Source of the DNA: Metopolophium dirhodum
Taxonomy: Eukaryota > Arthropoda > Insecta > Hemiptera > Aphididae
Direction: 5' to 3'
Length of the DNA stretch: 64,000 nucleotides
NCBI RefSeq assembly: GCF_019925205.1
Contig: NC_083562.1
Location: forward strand, 8,122,001-8,186,000
Below the pieces are notes generated by a model that saw nothing but the letters and a program-made list of their open reading frames with translations, did not search any database and was not told the DNA's origin. This document shows positions 1 to 11,160 of the stretch, piece after piece. A program made the translations under genes and the position numbers. Position 1 is the first letter of the stretch. Every line of letters starts with the position of its first letter.

Positions 1-844
1 CTTAATTATGATGGTTGGTTAGTAAAGAAATAAAAAATGAGAGATACCTTGCAAAATAGGTCGTAGGTATAGTTACTTATATTAGTTCTAAGAACAGAGT
101 AATGTTTTTCAATAACTTGACATTTTCTTTTTTTGTTTAACAGTATTCGAGAAGATAAAAATTAAAAAACTTACATAAAGCATTTATATATTATTATACT
201 ACTATTATAACTATAATATTAATAATAATAATATAACTACTGGATGATTTAATTAAACATAGATAATTTGCAAAAATAAAAAATTTTAATTTAATTTTGA
301 AGAAATACTTTTATTATGAATACTACCAGATATTACCAGCTAGTATCTCTAAGCTATAGCACTAATTTAATAGTATGGAATTAAGTATCATATTTGCTAA
401 TACATTTTTTTAAAATATTTTTAGGAAACTTATAGTTTTGAATGTATGATTAAACTTAAAATTTCAAATACTGTAAATCTGAGACATTCCAATATAGCTT
501 ATTCATACTTACCTTCTTATAATATTATTTAATTATTTAATATTTTAATATAATATAGTATCCATTAACCAGTAGCTGCATTGGCGGCGGCCCAGTATCG
601 GGCAAAAAAGTATATAATTAAAGTTCACAATGATAATATTATAATATCTATAATTTAAAAATCCCAAATATCATTTAATATATTTATTAATTGAGTTTGT
701 CAATGGATCGATAAAATATAATTATAAATAAAAACGTATTTTATAATTAATAACAAAAATAAAGATCGAAAATAAAATAAACACGCGTGATACGGGATAA
801 TAGTTACTGGATTTTACTCGTTTACCTGTAGGTTCCGGTGGAGA

Positions 845-870
845 ACGATTCCGCAAATTTGCGGAATCGT
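845..870. repeat. Perfect 26-bp palindrome with nearby half copy
   Basis: ACGATTCCGCAAA joins TTTGCGGAATCGT without a spacer. The half-site ACGATTCCGCAAATTT recurs at 901-916, 56 bases on. It could be a MITE tip or a protein binding site; no more can be said. Confidence 0.8.
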
Positions 871-1247
871 GTTGATTTTAATAACCATTGAAATATATAC
901 ACGATTCCGCAAATTTCAATTTCACTACCCTAACTAATGTTTTTCACAATCAAATTTTATTTATTTTAACACCAATAAGATAATAAAACATCATTCAATC
1001 CCTACATTTAATGAATTCAATATATTATGTTCAAATGTAATAATTTGTAATTATTACAAATGCAATTTTTATAAACTCAAATCGTCTAGTTTTGCTGTCC
1101 AAAATTGCACGGCACCAACCTTTATTTATTGCTGTGACTTATGAGGCAGTTTATATTATAAACGAGGATTTACCTATGTCACAACTCACAGTTATATTAT
1201 TACCACCATGCGGTAGGTAAGTATATAACTCTATGAGTATTGTAAAG

Positions 1248-1560
1248 CAGGGATGGGCAACTGGCGGCCCACGTACCATTCTTCACTGGCCCGTGCTACA
1301 TTTCAAATTAGTTTACTTATGAAAATATTAAATGGTTAGGATTTTTCTGTATTTTGTTTTGTTATATTTATCGTAAAACGTAGATATAAATTCTTATCTA
1401 TAGTATTGAACTATTAAATTTAAATAATATTATGTTATTTATAGGGGACATAGTTAACAAATAGCTTCTTTTTTTTTGCTCTCTATGTTCTACTCTGGCC
1501 CGCTAGATTTTTGCACTTTCAAAATTGGTCCTCTATAAAGTAGCAATGAGTGGCTGTAGC
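1248..1560. mobile_element. Probable hAT fragment
   Basis: CAGGGATGGGCAACTGGCGGCCC resembles hAT termini of the CAGGGGTGGGCAAAC..GGCCC type, and CTCTGGCCCGCTAG about 230 bp on fits the same kind of element. No right terminus or target duplication could be identified. Confidence 0.4.
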
Positions 1561-4132
1561 CAAGTGTAACGTGTACCTATAATTTTTAATTATTCATAAA
1601 CCTATTTCACGATTTCATAATAAATACTTTGGGTTATAAATGTTCAGAACAAAAAAACAGATAACAGCAATATTAGTTGTAAAGTTATTTTTATATTTAT
1701 AGTCTTAAATGTGTTTTATATAGTTATACACTGAATACTGAATATATTGTATACTCGTTCATACATAATATAATATTATAAACACTTAATTAATGTTTCG
1801 TTATGTGTACTTATTATTATAACAAATATACTGAACTAAATAAAAAATATACTTTACAATAAAATGTCTCTTACACGTGATAGGAATCAAATGATTCGTA
1901 TGATGATGATAATAATAATAATAATAATATAGATAGGTATAATAATAGTTAAATAATAACGAACGTCCAAACATTTTAAAACACTAATAAAAACAAAAAC
2001 ATTCAAACACAACATAAATAAAATACATAGGTGTTCGTATGTCGCAAACGAAATAACATGATGGAATAGATATAAATATTGGAAAGATTTAAATTTTCAA
2101 TATATTCTTTATTGTTTTAATCGAACGCGTAAATAACTTTTTCAGTAACCGATCAAACTTAATACCGATAAGAACAACAAAATAATAATATTATACTCTA
2201 AACGGAACGTCTAAAATGTTTTATCACAATACATGTTTGAGGATACATTATGCTTGTACGTATTATAATAATAATAATAATAATTTAAATATAAATGTTA
2301 ACATAAAATACGTCTTAAATATCGACTTTAACGCGGAATGTTGAGTTATCTTAATATGCACTCGGGACAAATTTCTAAGAAGGTTATTTATTTAAAATTC
2401 ACTACACCGTAATAATATTATAACCGGTAGGTATTGGATAATGGATATAGTCCAACTAATACATAATATGCGGTAATTTGGTATTCCAAATAGATATTAT
2501 ACACGAGGGTACTTGTCTTAGCGTACCTAAATATTTTGATACGACGAGACGTACGGACATGTATTGCCCTTTCAATCTTAACTGTAACAATCAAAGCTAT
2601 ATATAACAATATTAATAGTTAATGTTTTGTAAAATATTATGTAATGTTAATAGTTAATATTATTACAATAATAATACATATTTTCATTAATATTTTACGT
2701 CTTACATAGTAACAAATAACAAATAACACGTTCAAAAGTTTTCGATACCTTCATGATATGCAACAAAAACGATTAATACATTTCACAGAGGATCGTAAGA
2801 CATACAATTAAAAATAAAGTCGATATTGTATAACACACCACTGTACTTGGTAAAATAATTATTACGAATAGATATAATAATTCATATTGCTGATCGAAAG
2901 ATATATTATTCTAAATCGCATAGTAAAACACCGCCCGGAATGTATATAAAATGAAAAGTTAAGACGAAAGAGAAACAAGTCGTCTTTGCGCGACCAGAAT
3001 TTCAATTACAGTGACTTGAGTCGGCGAAGTTTAATAATAATGCGTTATTCTTACAACCAAAAAAACCGCTTTTTTTATACGATTCTATGTAGATAAGTTA
3101 ATAAATAGTTTCATCCTTAATTTTATTTAGTATTATAGGCATTTAACCACGCGTGGTCTGCATATCAGTGGACTAGTGGTAGTTGTGGATAACTGAAATG
3201 TTTTTTTCATTATGTTTTCAATAATAAATTACAATAGAGATGTATTTATAATATAATATTCCTATGGTAATTATTAGTATTTGTTTCAAATCTCTTCAGA
3301 TAATAATATACGATCAGTAAATTGATTATTTAAGCCTATGACACGTATTTACAACGAATGTATTATATTATTATTAATATATAATTCGTAGTTGCTAAAT
3401 TAGTCGTGTAAGTTTGTGGCTTATGATTTTACGGAGTATTCAATTAAACTATTTACACGAGAATAACAAGACCAAAAAACAAATAAGTAGTTGAAAAAAA
3501 AAAAATAATAATAATAATAATAACAGTAATAATAATATACTAGCTAGGTATATAGATAATGAATAATTATTATTGTTCACGTATTATATACGAATATAAT
3601 ACTTGTTATGGATATTTTCGTAAACATAAATATAGATTTTTTTTACGTATTATTGTTACCTACGTAAAAGGTATGACATTATAATTATTATGGCACATGT
3701 ACGACACGGGCAGAGTATGAAAAAAACAACACTTATTTGTTACAGCTAATACAAAATGTCACTAGTAAAAATAATGAGAAACCCCAAGCATTTAAATGAG
3801 CGTAAAAAAATGTTTTAGGGAGATATCGTAAAACGATATCGACGTGAATTATTGTCATCTTATAAACTCGATACCGTAAAAGCTCACTAATAAAAAAAAT
3901 CTACTAAAAAAAAATGACTCATGAAAAGCGTTTAATTTTTCATTTGTACAGTACGGCACAGTTATTAGATTTCACCGTTTGACATTAAGTTGAAATATAA
4001 AATAGTAGTTTATCTAATAATTAGGTAGTCATTTATTTCAGCTTGCGCGTGGATTTGGATATTTTTATTAATGTGCTTTACATAGTAATATTGTCTTAGA
4101 GTATTCGACAGTACGTTATCGTCTAAACTAAA

Positions 4133-4138
4133 TTTATT
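4133..4138 (-). terminator. Candidate stoned poly(A) signal
   Basis: AATAAA lies on the minus strand about 140 nt past the stonedB stop, a typical spacing for a short 3' UTR. In such AT-rich DNA the hexamer is common, so this is only the nearest plausible signal. Confidence 0.45.
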
Positions 4139-4277
4139 ATGTACATTGTATAAAGTATGTATTATAATCTAACTTTAGAGGAAGAGATCACAATCTAAAA
4201 TTGAATATCAACAAATGCTATAACATCATAACAATTATATAGCACTATCGAATTCACTATTTAAATGGTATATTTTT

Positions 4278-7200
4278 TTATGAAGAAGAGTCGCTGTCAG
4301 AAGCAGCCTGCGGGGGCGGTGGTGGTTTTGCTTCCGACGAAGGTTGGGTGGCTCTGGGCATCGCAGTCGCTGCTAGGTATGGGTTTTCTTCGATCTGCCC
4401 GTGTATATGTTCGATTTCCACCCTGCAGAAAATTGCCAATGAATAATAATAATTATTATAATACAAATCAAACGATATTTTATTAGAATGCTCAAGACAA
4501 TTACCTAAATAACTAAGCACACCTAAATATTGTGCAATTTATTTCTGCCAGAAATGTAATAAAAAATATTTAATACTTAAACAATTTACCTGTATTCATG
4601 TCTGGCCATCAGTCTCAGATATTTTTCAGGTGGTGAATCTTTTTCACTGTTTACAATCGATACCGACCGAACGGTGGTGTGCGACACCTGTGTGGTCGGC
4701 ATTGTAAACTCAACATAGCAGTATTTATCCAGCTCATCGGGAACTTGGTCATACGACGTTAAGGTCATGCGGCATACGAGGTTGTGCGTAGTGTACGCTC
4801 CTGGAAGAAAGAAATGTCCGAGATTATTGGTCAGTACGTATAGTAGTTGTATATATTGCAATATTATACCCTGTCCTTCTTTTGGCAATCTCGGCATTCT
4901 CCACACTACAGCCCTGTGGTGATGTTCGTACTTGGCCTCACCAGATGTTACTTCAATCAAATGAGGCTCGAGATTGTCCATTGTACCAAGAAATCGGTCG
5001 ATGCCTTTCACTTTTCCCGTCCTTTTAGAATAATAAGTTAATAACAAATAGTTTTTGAAACCATTTAATTTTAATTTTATAAATACCTTCTGTGTGCTGA
5101 TTTTACAGATCCATATCTAAAATGTTTCTCTACTCTGAATAGATAAATCCAACATTCCGGTATGGGAAACTTTATAGCTACGTCTTCACAAGGCACTTGT
5201 CCCAATTTCCTGCTTGTGAACCCTGGCACGAGTACATCTCCTTTTAATTCCACCTACAATTATTGAACATGTTTACGTCGAAGTTATGTAAACACTAAAA
5301 TTAAGTTATATTTTTGAATGCAATTAGGAAGGTACCTTATTTCCCGTTATGCACATTGTGGTTTTCAATTGTAATGGAAGTTCCCGGTTTTTTGGTGGTC
5401 TGACTCTAAATCTCATTAATTCGATATAACAAGCGTCTGGAGGTTTAAACCTATTAATTTGAAACAATAAATAAAATATTTTAATTCATCAACAGTAAAA
5501 TATTACTTTATAGTTCTTGTTCTCTCATATTCATCTTGTTGAACACAGTTGTGGAACTCAACCCCTTCCAATCGAATCCATTCTTCAGTGACTACCGGAA
5601 TGATGTCGTGACGGCCAACTACTTCTTTACCTTGTCGAACTAAATCATTTACACCCAACTCAACATCGGGCATTCCTAAAATATTATCATTAACAAATAG
5701 CAATATAATATAATTTTAAACTCAAAATGCATTCCAATACTCACCGCACATGAATGCTAGGAAAAACAAACGGACTCGTGCGATTTGTTTTAGAACCGAT
5801 CCTTGTGAATTCTGGTCAACAAATAGTTCATCAATTGCAGTGATTTGCACATCTTCTACTTTATAATTCAATGCTCTATCACGATGAGCAGAAAGCTTGA
5901 ATAAAGCTTCTTCGATACAAACACTAAACTGTTTCATGTCTTCAAAATTATGACTTCCCAATTTTAACAATGTCGTTGTCTATATAACAATTATATAGGT
6001 AAGTAAATACATACTATTATAAAATACATTAATATTGATAATGGTTGTTAATTACTTACTTGAGCTCCATGTTCTACGGGCAAACCTAATTTCTTCAAAT
6101 CACTACCAAATTCTTTTACACCTTGATAATCACCCTGAATAGCATAAGCTGCAAATTGACTCAGTTTGTTTGTTAACCTTTCGGCTTTTGTTACTTGACC
6201 TGGTCTAAATCCTGCTTTTTCTTTATAGAATATATATAACAGTTTCACAGTGAATATTTTACCATATTGATCATATTGTTGGGCTCCTAAAAATAATAAG
6301 TATTAATGATTATTATTTATAATTGTCGTTTATAATTACTCAATAATTACTTACCAATATCGGATACAGAATAACTTGGCTGTAATGGTAATTCTTGGAA
6401 TGGATCTTTATCATCTTTAGTATTATACAATTGTAGGACAGGATTTTCTCCCTGGTATGTGATTTTAACAAATATTTTTTTCCAAAATCGATGAGCAGTT
6501 ATTTTTTTCTTGTTGGGTTGTCTTAATTCCATTGCCCAGCCATCACCATCGTAATTGACTCTTGGAAATTCTTCAAGTGGTTGAGAGACATCTTCATCAA
6601 ACAATGGACTTGGTGGTGTCTCTTGAGAATCAGTTCGTTGAGGAATAGGTTGAGGAGAGTATGTATCTAATAGAGTAAATTAATATAAAACATATTTTAA
6701 TGTTATAAACATTATAGTTCATTGTTTTTCATTCTATTACCTTGGTTTTTATAGTTCGTTTCATTTGGCTCTTGATCAAATGGATTAAACCTAGAAGGCG
6801 TCCCTTCTTGAAATAAACTTGTAGGTACTTTAGGTGGAGGAGCTATCGAAGGCACGGCAGATTGATCGGTGTTGTCTGATTCTGTCTTAGGTCTGAAAAT
6901 GTATAATTTAATAATTAAAGTTAAAACAATTGTATATATATAATTTATATTATTGTAGATACCTAATAAAAACATTGAAATCATTTTCATCTAGTGATTC
7001 TCCGGAATTGTTTCTGGTAACTTTAGCTGGCGTTGACTGTGGAGCAGCAGGAATTTGATGTGTTGATAAGAATGAATCAAAGTTATCATCGTTTCCAAAA
7101 CCCATTGTTGAATCATCAAACGCTCCTCCTGAGACACTTCCAAATGCGTCAAATGCCACTCCAGATGCAGTACCTTCAATTTGAGAATCGTCAAACTTTG

Positions 7201-8794
7201 CAGCGAATGCATCAAATGCATCGTGGTTTTCACTGCCTGTTGACACTGGGAATGGCTCAGACACAGTTGTAGTTACAGTCGGTTCTATGTTGTCTGATTG
7301 TTGTGGTTCTTGAACTTCGAACGGAGTAGTCGCTATTTGCTCGGACACATCAAATACTGCATTAAATGAAGTTTCCTGGGTAGGTATTTCTTGGAAAGGC
7401 GATGGATCAGGCACTGGTGGTATTGGTTTTGTATCGTATGCATCAATATCTAAGTGATCTCCCATTCCATCTCCATCGGTAAATGAAGGAAATGATTCAG
7501 ATGTTGGTAAAGTTGTGTTAACATAAAACGCATTAAAAGACAAATTTTCTTTCTCTGTCAACTCTAACGGTGAAAGATCTGTTGCCGATGGTGTCAATTT
7601 TGTATCATTCGATGGAGTATCAATTTCAATGTGATCAGAAGATTCTATTTGTTGTTGCGAATCAAAATCTAATCCATTTTTTTCTTCATCCCACTGAGCG
7701 TTTATTTCTTTAGGTATAGCAGGAATAATTTCTTCTTGTAGTTTTTGGTCTGGGATTTCTTCAGTAGGTACTAAATTAGTTTCTGGTATATTTTTAAAAA
7801 TGTCATCACATGGTTTATCTTCAGGTTCATTGATTTCTTGAATTATATTTTCAGATTTACTTTCTAGAAGTGACTGATCACTTTGACTAGTTGGTTTTCT
7901 TGAAGGTAATATCGGTGCGAAATGACCTATATCTGACTTCCTACGATCGGCTATTTTACTTAAATCAGGCATAATTTTTCTGGATTCGGTAACGTCATGA
8001 GATAATCTTCTTACGGGAAGAATAAATTCATTTGAAGATTTCCTTGAAGGTGGTTTCGATCCTATAGTTAATGGTAAATTTTCAGGGATTGATGGAGTTC
8101 TATTTTTTACTAAGCATTCTTCAGGCTGTATGCCTTCATGGATTGGAACATCTTCTAATAAATCATCCATGAGGAAATCAATTTTGGGGGGAAATTTGGG
8201 TCTTTCTGGTTTTGATCCTGAAGGAAGGTCAATAATGTTGGATTGTTGGTCAAAAACACTTGACATTTGAGAGTTTATCGGAGGTTGAAGATCTTCACAT
8301 CCTAATAGGTCAGCTGTTGGCGTTGGGCTTGGAGATAATAAGTCTCGCATTGGAATGGGACTAGGAGTCTTTGCTAATCTGTCTAATAAATGTAATGAAG
8401 TCGCATCCATCTCTCCTGTTACACTAAGAATAAGTTCTTTGGCTTCATGTGAAGGCGGAGGTGGTGGTGTTGGTCTTGGTGGTGGTCTTTTTGGTGGAGC
8501 TGGTCTTGGCGGTGGAGGTTTCATTTTGGATGCATCTTCTATTACAGTAGTTTGGGGGGTTTCATTAATACCCAGCAAGTCAACCACTGACTGAGCTGGT
8601 TCAGGATTTTGTGTGAATGCCAAAAAAGGATTTGTGTTGTCTGGAATAGCATTAGATGCACCAAATGTTGAAAAAAAAGGATTATCATTATGAGATTCCG
8701 AATCTGTTGCTGAATTAGTTAAAAATGGATTAAAAGTATTATTATTTTCGTTGAAGGTAGATGTTGCGTCACCGATTAAAAATGGATTTGCCAT
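4278..8794 (-). CDS. stnB: Stoned B (stonin family), second cistron, 11 exons
   Basis: The exons, all read on the minus strand, are 8794-6963, 6892-6741, 6666-6355, 6286-6060, 5979-5745, 5675-5507, 5450-5336, 5253-5087, 5021-4870, 4800-4590 and 4422-4278. Every intron is GT..AG and all phases agree, giving 3717 nt, or 1238 residues, close to the 1262 of Drosophila StnB. Order of parts: NPF motifs at residues 3, 22, 38 and 55; a proline-rich stretch (93-114); a long acidic low-complexity region; a fifth NPF (647); a stonin homology domain (about 680-830); an AP-2 mu-homology domain (about 840-1195); and a short tail with a Pro run ending SDSDSSS. Known role: an endocytic adaptor that binds synaptotagmin through the mu-homology domain and EH-domain proteins through NPF. 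It starts 2 nt after the stonedA stop, so it needs reinitiation or another non-canonical start. Confidence 0.95.
4590..5979 (-). other. StonedB mu-homology domain (exons 5-10)
   Basis: Exons 5 to 10 encode the AP-2 mu-like C-terminal domain. Landmarks are MKQFSVCIEEALFKLSAHRD, the GMPDVELGVND segment, FKPPDACYIELMRFRVRPP, and GEAKYEHHHRAVVWRMPRLPKEGQG. The last is equivalent to the conserved KxE..IxWxIxRLP region of mu chains. Seven short exons share this domain (with part of exon 11), all with consensus splice sites. Confidence 0.88.
6060..6666 (-). other. StonedB stonin homology domain (exons 3-4)
   Basis: Exons 3 and 4 encode the segment beginning GWAMELRQPNKKKITAHRFWKK and continuing to FGSDLKKLGLPVEHG. 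This is the stonin-specific domain immediately before the mu-homology domain. It is highly conserved and separates stonins from AP mu chains and from FCHo proteins. Confidence 0.85.
8615..8794 (-). other. StonedB N-terminal NPF cluster
   Basis: Four NPF tripeptides (NPFL, NPFL, NPFF, NPFL) fall within the first 60 residues, starting at residue 3. NPF is the ligand of EH domains, such as those of Eps15 and Dap160/intersectin. A fifth NPF lies in exon 2 (residue 647). Confidence 0.9.
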
Positions 8795-8799
8795 CTTTA
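8792..8799 (-). promoter_or_regulatory. stonedA/stonedB intercistronic junction
   Basis: The minus strand reads TAA AG ATG G. The stonedA stop and stonedB start are separated by two bases and lie in different frames. No splice acceptor separates them, and the stonedB ATG has a purine at -3 and G at +4. This fits translation of both cistrons from one mRNA by termination-reinitiation. Dicistronic stoned mRNA is established in Drosophila; that it applies here is inferred from the spacing. Confidence 0.85.
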
Positions 8800-10671
8800 T
8801 TTATGTATAAATTCAGATTCTAATAATTTTATTTCCGTTTGACTTGGCGCAGCGTCGTTTGCAAATGAAGTGTCAAAAGGATCGATTTCTTCAGGAACAG
8901 CAATTTCTGGTTCAACAGGCGTGTGAAGTATGTGAGGTATGAATTCTTCTTCAGTCAGTATATCTGTACACTTAGATTCAGTTTCCACTAATTCACTTTC
9001 TAACAATTTTAATTCAACCTGTCCAGGTGCGTGTTTCACATATGATGTGTCAAATGGATCAATTTCAAAATTGACTTCGTTTTGTTGGTCCTGTGGGTAA
9101 TACGGAGTCAATGGTTTTGCTACATGTAGCTCACCGTGATGATCGTCAGTTAACAAATCTTTTTCTAAGGCAAATGTTACCTTTGGTATACTAACTCTCT
9201 TCTCTTTTAAATTTAGTTCGGCTGGTCGAACAATGTCTTCTGCTCTTGGATCAAAATCGTCGTCTTCTTCAATAATTATTTTTTTACAGAGTACTTTAGA
9301 ATCTTCTAATAATTCTTTTTCAAGTAATTTTAATTCTCCTTTTCCTGGTAACAAGCTTTCTGCAATAGATGTATCAAATGGATCAATGTGTGTAGTTTCA
9401 GATACTGGGTTATGGGGTTCAATCGGGTTATGCCCAATAACTGATAAATCTGTTGTACTTCCACCCAATAAATCTCTATGTTCAAGACTAAGCGGTCTAA
9501 CGGTTTCAAAAAATTCTTTTTCCGCTAACTTATCGTTAGTTGGTTGGTTGGTTTGTTCCTTTTCAATGTTGAAATTGTTGACTGCAGGTACAAGATGATC
9601 TGCAAAAGATGTATCAAAAGGATCAACGTCTTCCGGTAAAGGAGATTTGGACAATGATTCAGCGGCTAATGCAGCAAACTCGTCATCAATATCGTCATCA
9701 AGCTGTAATTGTGTGTTTATAGTTTCAGATAAAATAAGTGGCGTATCAAACTCGTTGATAATTTGACTGATATCTTGTTCGGGAGTTTTTTTGTTTTCTT
9801 TTTTTATCGGCTGTGGTTTTATCTCAATAGGAGTAACTATTGTTAACGGTAATGCGTCAGTAGGCAAATCTGGATCGTCGTCAAGCAATGTTTTTATTGG
9901 TTTGTCATCAACAAGTTTTGCAATTGAACTGCTTTCGTCAAAACTCTCCAACAATAAATTTACAGGTTTAGGTCTTTTTCGGACAGCAGTTGACCTGAAT
10001 ACCTCAGGATTGATATCAACTTCCTTGCCGGAAAGAACTTCAACCGCACACCCAAGACTAATGTATCTTTTGTTCTTCTTAGATGGATTAGGTTGGATAA
10101 CTTTGTCTACTATAGATGTATCAAATGGATCAAACTCAGTGCTTTCTTCAGTTGGACTTTCAGGAATGTATGCAAGTTTTACTTCTCCACTTGTTATAAC
10201 ATCAACGTATGAAGTGTCAAATATATCATCACCATTATCTGATTCTTCTGATGACGACTCTTCTTCAACCTGTGCACAAGCCGCTGCTTCTTCTACTGCT
10301 TTAGCAGCGTTCCGAGCCTCTGATTCAGCTTTAAGTCGTTCTTCTTCTTTTAGTTTTGCCTTCTTTTCCGCTTCGAGTTTATCTTCAGCGGCTTTGAGTT
10401 CAGTCTGTGTAGGTTTTCTTTGAAAGAAACTGTTTGTCTTGATACGATCAAGATCTCCTTGTGTTTTTTTTAAGACATCATCGATTCCAGCAGTGATTGC
10501 TTTAAATTTCTGCCACTCTTCTTGGCCGTCTTTTTCACCTTCGGCTACTTTTCCCTCTTGATGTTCTCGGCGATATTTTTCAAGTTCTTCTTCGTTGAAA
10601 AGTTCTTCTTCTTTATGTTTATTTTTCTTGTTTTTCTTCTTTTTTTTTAGTCCCTTGTGTATTTTCAGCAT
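8797..10671 (-). CDS. stnA: Stoned A, first cistron of the dicistronic stoned mRNA
   Basis: This is a single-exon reading frame of 624 codons. The start is MLKIHKGL, in the first exon after a TTTTGTTTAG acceptor; an upstream in-frame ATG (10716) lies inside that intron's tract and is not used. The protein opens with a Lys-rich run and an acidic helix (ELFNEEELEKYRREHQ), then a charged coiled-coil-like stretch (about residues 110-165). Six DPFDTS-type repeats follow, five exact and one DIFDTS, most followed by an (I/L)KLLExEL motif; the last copy is at the C-terminus. In the stoned family, DPF motifs bind the AP-2 alpha ear and the protein acts in synaptic-vesicle endocytosis. Drosophila StnA is longer, at about 850 residues. 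The stop TAA is two bases before the stonedB ATG. Identity rests on the N-terminus, the DPF repeats and the neighbour, and is firm. Confidence 0.93.
   Translation of the reverse strand: MLKIHKGLKKKKKNKKNKHKEEELFNEEELEKYRREHQEGKVAEGEKDGQEEWQKFKAITAGIDDVLKKTQGDLDRIKTNSFFQRKPTQTELKAAEDKLEAEKKAKLKEEERLKAESEARNAAKAVEEAAACAQVEEESSSEESDNGDDIFDTSYVDVITSGEVKLAYIPESPTEESTEFDPFDTSIVDKVIQPNPSKKNKRYISLGCAVEVLSGKEVDINPEVFRSTAVRKRPKPVNLLLESFDESSSIAKLVDDKPIKTLLDDDPDLPTDALPLTIVTPIEIKPQPIKKENKKTPEQDISQIINEFDTPLILSETINTQLQLDDDIDDEFAALAAESLSKSPLPEDVDPFDTSFADHLVPAVNNFNIEKEQTNQPTNDKLAEKEFFETVRPLSLEHRDLLGGSTTDLSVIGHNPIEPHNPVSETTHIDPFDTSIAESLLPGKGELKLLEKELLEDSKVLCKKIIIEEDDDFDPRAEDIVRPAELNLKEKRVSIPKVTFALEKDLLTDDHHGELHVAKPLTPYYPQDQQNEVNFEIDPFDTSYVKHAPGQVELKLLESELVETESKCTDILTEEEFIPHILHTPVEPEIAVPEEIDPFDTSFANDAAPSQTEIKLLESEFIHK
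8867..10227 (-). repeat. Six DPFDTS modules inside stonedA
   Basis: The six copies are at 10211-10227 (DIFDTS), 10115-10131, 9608-9624, 9368-9384, 9044-9060 and 8867-8883. They share a 17-base core reading GATCC(A/T)TTTGA(T/C)AC(A/T)TC on the minus strand, with small variations. Several are followed within 10-20 residues by a leucine-rich LKLLExEL segment, so the real repeat is a two-part module. The DPF part is a known AP-2 alpha-ear ligand; no function is known to me for the LKLLExEL part. Confidence 0.9.
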
Positions 10672-10697
10672 GTTCTGTATGTGATTGGTTGATGATT
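10672..10697 (-). other. stoned 5' UTR segment and splice acceptor
   Basis: The minus strand has TTTTGTTTAG ending at 10698, followed by 26 nt before the stonedA ATG. This is a good acceptor, so at least one upstream non-coding exon exists. Confidence 0.7.
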
Positions 10698-10929
10698 CTA
10701 AACAAAAATGGAACACATTTTATTATCAGTTGTTAATATAACTATCGTAATATTATATTTAGACAATAATTACTCTAAAAACATATAAAACGTAATAAAT
10801 TATATTGAATAGATATAAAAGGACTACTTTTAGTAATTAGTATATATATTATAATATATTATATGTAAATAAATTATTTACGCATTGTTTGTTGATTGAA
10901 CTAAGATAATTTTTTTATTAAATTTAATA

Positions 10930-11160
10930 CATCGACGACTGAGGTCATTAGCCTGCAAGGTTGGTAGGGTTGGTACGGTAAGGTTGGGGTGGTTGGTACG
11001 GTTGGTGAGAAACACGTGTTTGTGTGGCAAGGTTTTTACGCACTACGAACGCTGATCACCCATCTGGGAACTAGTGGCAATAACTGTTGCTTACTCTCAA
11101 TAATATTGTGTGATTGATTTCAGTCACTGCGTCACGCACTCGCCCCAAGCCATACTAAGA
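10930..11160 (-). repeat. SINE-like remnant with 5S-rRNA-like core
   Basis: On the minus strand, GTAAGCAACAGTTATTGCCACTAG is followed by CCCAGATGGGTGATCA. 5S rRNA has TTAAGCAAC, then TGGATGGGTGACC at similar spacing, these being its box A and box C regions. A low-complexity GGTTGGTA-type tract follows. It reads as a decayed 5S-derived SINE, sitting in the presumed first stoned intron. Confidence 0.4.

Larger units (their letters stand above)
1..4132. other. Gene-poor AT-rich stretch
   Basis: Apart from the palindrome at 845 and the hAT-like fragment at 1248, I see only simple (AAT)n repeats (near 1900, 2265 and 3505) and a small GATATCGTAAAACGATATC hairpin at 3822-3840. Confidence 0.6.

Noticed and set aside
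7033..10423. Open frames on the plus strand across the stoned locus
   Set aside because: They are antisense shadows of the stonedA/stonedB coding sequence, with Ser/Leu-rich composition caused by reading acidic codons backwards.
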